From NCBI GenBank assembly GCA_030549495.1, contig JAUIRK010000156.1, positions 124,001 through 188,000 on the forward strand: DNA of 64,000 nucleotides. The letters run 5' to 3'. Made by a program: the position numbers and the translations under genes. The DNA comes from Nectonema munidae (lineage: Eukaryota; Nematomorpha; Nectonematoida; Nectonematidae). Below are positions 59,612 to 64,000 of the stretch, piece after piece. The notes below the pieces were generated by a model. That model saw nothing but the letters and a program-made list of their open reading frames with translations. It made no database searches and was not told the origin of the DNA. Every line of letters starts with the position of its first letter. Position 1 is the first letter of the stretch.

Positions 59612-61310
59612 AAGGTTGGTCTTAATATTTTTACTTAATTTATTTTATAAGTTCATCCTCTATTATATTTAACTTTTTCAAGGCGGATCTTTGCTTTATC
59701 TGTAAGAAATTTAACTTGTTTCCTTAATTCTTTATTATAAGTTCATATTAAATATTTTTAAGGTTGATCTTTGCTCTCGCTGTAACAAACTTTACTTTTT
59801 ACTGATTTTTCCTATAATTACGTTAAAAATTTTTAAGGTTGACCTTTGCTTTCTGTGTCAGGAACTTAAATTTTTTACTTATTTTTTTTCATAAGTTCAT
59901 TTAACTTTTTTTGAAGGTCAATCTTTAATTTTCTGTAAACTTTTTTATCATCCCCTATTATATTAAACCTTTTTAAGGCGGATCTTTGATTTATCTGTAA
60001 GAAATTAAAATTTTTTCTTTAATTCTTTTTTATAAGTTCATATTAAACATTTTTAAAGGTTGATCTTTGCTCTCTCTGTAACAAAATTTACTTTTTACTT
60101 ATATTTCCTTATAATTACGTTAAAAATTTTTTAAGGCTGACTTTTGCTTTACGAACTTAAATTTTTATTTATTTATTTTCATAAGTTCATTCAACTTTTT
60201 TTGAAGGTCAATGTTTGCTTTTCTGTAAACTTTTTTATAAGCTCATCCCCTATTATATTAAACTTTTTTCAAGGCTGATCTTTGCGTTTTCTGTAAGATT
60301 AATATTTTTACTCAATTTATTTTTTAAGGTTGACATTTGCTTTCTGTGTAAGGAACTTAAATTTTTAACTTATTTTTTTTCATAAGTTCATTCAACTTTT
60401 TTTGAAGGTCAATCTTTAATTTTCTGTAAACTTTTTTATCATCCCCTATTATATTAAACTTTTTTAAGGCGGATCTTTGCTTTATCTGTGAGAAATTAAA
60501 ATTTTTTCTTTAATTCTTTTTTATAAGTTCATATTAAACATTTTTAAAGGTTGATCTTTGCTCTCTCTGTAACAAAATTTACTTTTTACTTATATTTCCT
60601 TATAATTACGTTAAAAATTTTTTAAGGGTGACTTTTGCTTTACGAACTTAAATTTTTTATTTATTTATTTTCATAAGTTCATTCAACTTTTTTGGAAGGT
60701 CAATGTTTGCTTTTCTGTAAACTTTTTTTATAAGTTCATCCCCTATTATATTAAACTTTTTTCAAGGCTGATCTTTGCTTTTTCTGAAAGATTAATATTT
60801 ATACTTAATTTATTTTTTAAGGTTGACATTTGCTTTCTGTGTAAGGAACTTAAATTTTTTACTTATTTTTTTTCATAAGTTCATTCAACTTTTTTTGAAG
60901 GTCAATCTTTAATTTTCTGTAAACTTTTTTATCATCCCCTATTATATTAAACTTTTTCAAGGCGGATCTTTGCTTTATCTGTAAGAAATTAAAATTTTTT
61001 CTTTAATTCTTTTTATAAGTTCAATTTTTAAAGGTTGATCTTTGCTCTCTCTGTAACAAACTTTACTTTTTGCTTATATTTCCCTATAATTACGTTAAAA
61101 AAATTTTAAGATTGACTTTTGCTTTCTGTGTAAGGAACTTAAATTTTTTATTTATTTTTTTTCATAAGTTCATTCAACTTTTTTTGAAGGTCAATCTTTG
61201 CTTTTCTGTAAACATTTTCAAGGCTGATCTCTGCTTTATCTGTAAGAAATTTAACTTTTTTCCTTAATTCTTTATTATAAGTTCATATTAAATATTTTTT
61301 TAAGATTTTA
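59612..61310. repeat. AT-rich satellite with a seven-monomer higher-order repeat
   Basis: About 24 related monomers of 55-85 bp can be counted by their AAGGYNGAYCTTTGC core, followed by a TCTGTAA box and a T-rich tail with ataagttcat. Monomers starting at about 59913, 59970, 60056, 60132, 60203, 60271 and 60326 recur in the same order at 60404, 60466, 60547, 60624, 60695, 60764 and 60820. This gives a 491-493 bp higher-order unit. A third, altered round runs from 60897 to about 61300, and four less ordered monomers precede the array. The plus frame at 61070-61267 is an artefact of this array. Confidence 0.88.
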
Positions 61311-64000
61311 TAATAAATCAAGGTCAAGTAATTTCAAAATCAACTCTTAAAACAACTTTTTTACCATATTCGTATTTGTTACCTTACTTAACTTTTAACA
61401 AAATTAATGATCAATAATTATTCTGAAAGTATTTTATCTAAAAACAGTTTTATATAATGTCTTTTTCTTATTTCAGTGTATTCAAAATTTTATGAAAAAT
61501 GATAAGAAATATAGAAAATTATCTGATTTCACTTTTTAAATTTTTTTCTAATTCAATATTCCTGTATTCATTTATTCCGGTAAGATAAAAGTTTTTAATA
61601 TTGCAAGTAACAAGAAATCGATGAATGTAGAAAGCTAAAAAGTATTTAGGTATGGAAGTTATGATTAATTTTTTCATCAATTTCATGAATCGCTTTAATT
61701 TTTTTCAGATTTTTATTTATCAGGATGAATTGTGTTTAGTCAAATAAGAACTCTGTAAAAGTCTTCGTAGTTCTGAAAACTCTTTAATTTTTATTTTTTG
61801 TTTTCTCTTACACAATTATTTAGTGTACTATTATTCGTTTTTATTTTAAAATTTTCATTATTTTCAATAAATCTATTAGGAAAGCCATTTTTATTTAAGA
61901 TGAAGCATGTTTTTAATTAGAAAACTTTATTAGAAAGTTTGTATTTTATCTTAAAAATTGTTAAACTTAACCAGTTGTTCAAAAAATAGTAGAGTGTCTC
62001 CCGCCCTAATGAAAGATTCTGCACTTATGAAGAAATTTTAAAGTGTCGACCAAAGTATCCAATCATATACAACATGATTAACAAAATTTATTTGAAAACC
62101 CTTGAATTAAGTTTAGGCAATAATGATCAGCTCGCATTTTTAATTGTAAGGTTTTTTAATAATACCCGCAACAGATATTAACTAAATTTTACAGAATAAT
62201 TATTTTTGTATTCTAAAAACATTTTATACATCAATGAAGTAAACTGTCTTAACGATAGGCATCGTTTGAAAAGGAAAATTCTTTTGAAAGTGTATTAAAA
62301 ATTGTTCAAAACTCATTTTTACATAAATTTGGTAATGGCTTTATACGGAAAAGTGGACTTATTATTATTTTTGAAAAATTGGAAATCCAGTTTCAAAAAT
62401 TCTTCTGAAAATCAAATTTTGTCATAAAGTTTTAAAATTTGGTACCTTAACAGAAATCATTTTCGTGAAAAAGTCAACATAAAAAACTTGATTCTTTTTA
62501 TTAAGTTGAGAAATGATAACTTCGAAAGGTAAAAGGTTAAAAAAATTAATTTTCCTGCACAAATTTAAATGAAAATCTTTAAAAGAATATTTTTTCCAAC
62601 AAATGATGGGGAAAATAAAAAAAATATTCTTCGAAGTATATATCCAAAGGTGGCAATATTTTTGTCAAGAAAATCTTAAAAAAAAAATAATTTTTCACGT
62701 TGGCAGATATTTAGGAAATTTTAAAGTCATTGATTTTTAATAACTTTGGGAAAATTTTCTTAGTACTAATTTATCTGGCTGGTTTTTGAAATTTTATCAA
62801 AATTTATTCGAATTTCGTAAAAAGAACAATTTAATTATTACAATTTAATAAAATGAAAGTTTTTATATTTAGATATCATTTTAAATTTATCCTAGCATAA
62901 TAGTTTATAGATAAACATCTAGTAGTAAGCTCTCGATAACTCGAGTTGCTGTACCTGTCTCAGTCATATCTACACATGCTAAATTTTCGTTTAACTCAAA
63001 ATCAGATAGGTGGAATTTTCGGTTAAATCGAAGTAATTCATGCTTTTTCTGATATCAATTTATAACTTAAATTATTCGGGATAAAAATTTCAATGCTATC
63101 TGTGAATTGCAGTTCATCATGTTGCAATATATTTCAGAGGCTTTGAATACAAAGTTTTTATGAAAAATCAATAAAAGTGTGAATTACACATGCTTTCATT
63201 CATTTCGTTGTGAGGCATTTTCAGCGCTGAGATATTTGCAGCCCTATGATTTGCTTTGAATTATTGTACCATATTTTATTATTATCTTTAAGCGTGTAGG
63301 CACAAAATTTTATGCCCTTTTCAACGTAAATTATCGTAATTTTGTATATATACTCTCGTTATTTTTTTTATAAAATAAAATGAATTCAATTTTTTTGAGG
63401 TTTTGCTCCCTTAAATTTGTACCTGGAAGTATCACAGAACTGCTATTCATTCAAGAAAATATATGATACTGATCATTCGTTTAACTCGAACTTCGGATAA
63501 CTTAAAGGATTTTTTGGATCCCAAAGACTCGACTTTTTGGTAGATATTAAAATATTATAAACATTAAAGGTAAGGGTAAACTCCCTTTAAAATTCATTGA
63601 TGTTGGTGTAGTTATGTAAAATTAAGTGTTTTAGAAAATATGAAATTATTCAGATAGCTTCTCTGGTGAAAGTAAATTTGTCAGTTAGGTAATTTACTGA
63701 CAGATTATACATCATAAAATGGTGTATTAAGTAAATAAATACTATATTTATTGAAAAATTATGCATTTAAAATTTATTATTGTTTTTAATTTCGAAATTT
63801 CTTGATTTAATAAATTTTTTGACAGGATAGTAATTTTTAAAAAATATCACAATCAGATCTGCAATAAATTGTTTATTAAAATCACGGTATATTTGTATTT
63901 AGAAAGATCTAAATGAAAAGAAGTGCTCAGCATATTTAAGAAAGTGATGACAAAAGAAGTGCTCAGTATATTAAGTGAATTAAATTATATCAAAATAAAT
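61311..64000. other. Gene-free right end
   Basis: No gene was found. At 62927-63545 repeated words (gataactcgag, tttaactcgaac, ggatcccaaagactcg) recall the ends of pogo/Tigger-type elements, without clear termini. A 15-bp direct repeat (aaaagaagtgctcag) occurs near 63914 and 63954. Confidence 0.4.

Noticed and set aside
61070..61267. 65-codon frame in the satellite
   Set aside because: It is a translation of the tandem array; repeats of phenylalanine and lysine reflect AT-rich monomers.

Overview
This window is nuclear DNA of an invertebrate animal, most likely an arthropod. A crustacean such as a parasitic copepod would fit, but that is inference. The sequence is very AT-rich and has split genes with GT-AG introns. 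It also carries a heavy load of decayed DNA transposons (hAT, piggyBac and others), a tRNA-derived SINE, satellite DNA and long G or C homopolymer runs. There are no bacterial operons, CRISPR arrays or convincing tRNA or rRNA genes.

Two host genes can be rebuilt almost completely from splice signals and reading phase. On the plus strand, 16018-29876 holds a PIKfyve/Fab1 phosphatidylinositol-3-phosphate 5-kinase in seven exons (about 1,702 residues): FYVE finger, DEP domain, chaperonin-like domain, cysteine-rich region and lipid kinase. Everything after residue 419 lies in one 3.85-kb exon. On the minus strand, 50185-37032 holds a PIWI-clade Argonaute in 20 exons (about 870 residues), with an arginine-glycine N-terminus and all four slicer residues. 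The two genes are convergent and 7.2 kb apart. A third, smaller candidate at 10535-11005 (plus) resembles the coiled-coil and C-terminal part of the DNA repair protein XRCC4; no head domain was found.

Layout: 1-3.1 kb, piggyBac remnants in both orientations; 4.6-8.7 kb, a decayed minus-strand transposon gene split by an 842-bp hAT element; 10.5-11.1 kb, the XRCC4-like gene; 11.1-15.9 kb, intergenic with one transposase remnant; 16.0-29.9 kb, PIKfyve, with a hAT MITE, a reverse-transcriptase fragment, TTAA MITEs and SINE pieces in its introns; 31.2-36.2 kb, three transposase remnants; 37.0-50.2 kb, Piwi, whose 6.8-kb first intron holds a second hAT element with a perfect 8-bp target duplication, further MITEs, another TTAA MITE and a SINE; 50.2-59.5 kb, repeat-rich and gene-free; 59.6-61.3 kb, an AT-rich satellite organised as a seven-monomer higher-order repeat of about 492 bp; 61.3-64.0 kb, gene-free.

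I see no wholly new biochemical system. The notable items are the complete Piwi and PIKfyve models, the higher-order satellite, the TTAA MITE family with an inverted pair, the two hAT deletion derivatives keeping the same transposase tail, and the SINE family. All gene models come from reading the sequence; no alignment or transcript search was run.
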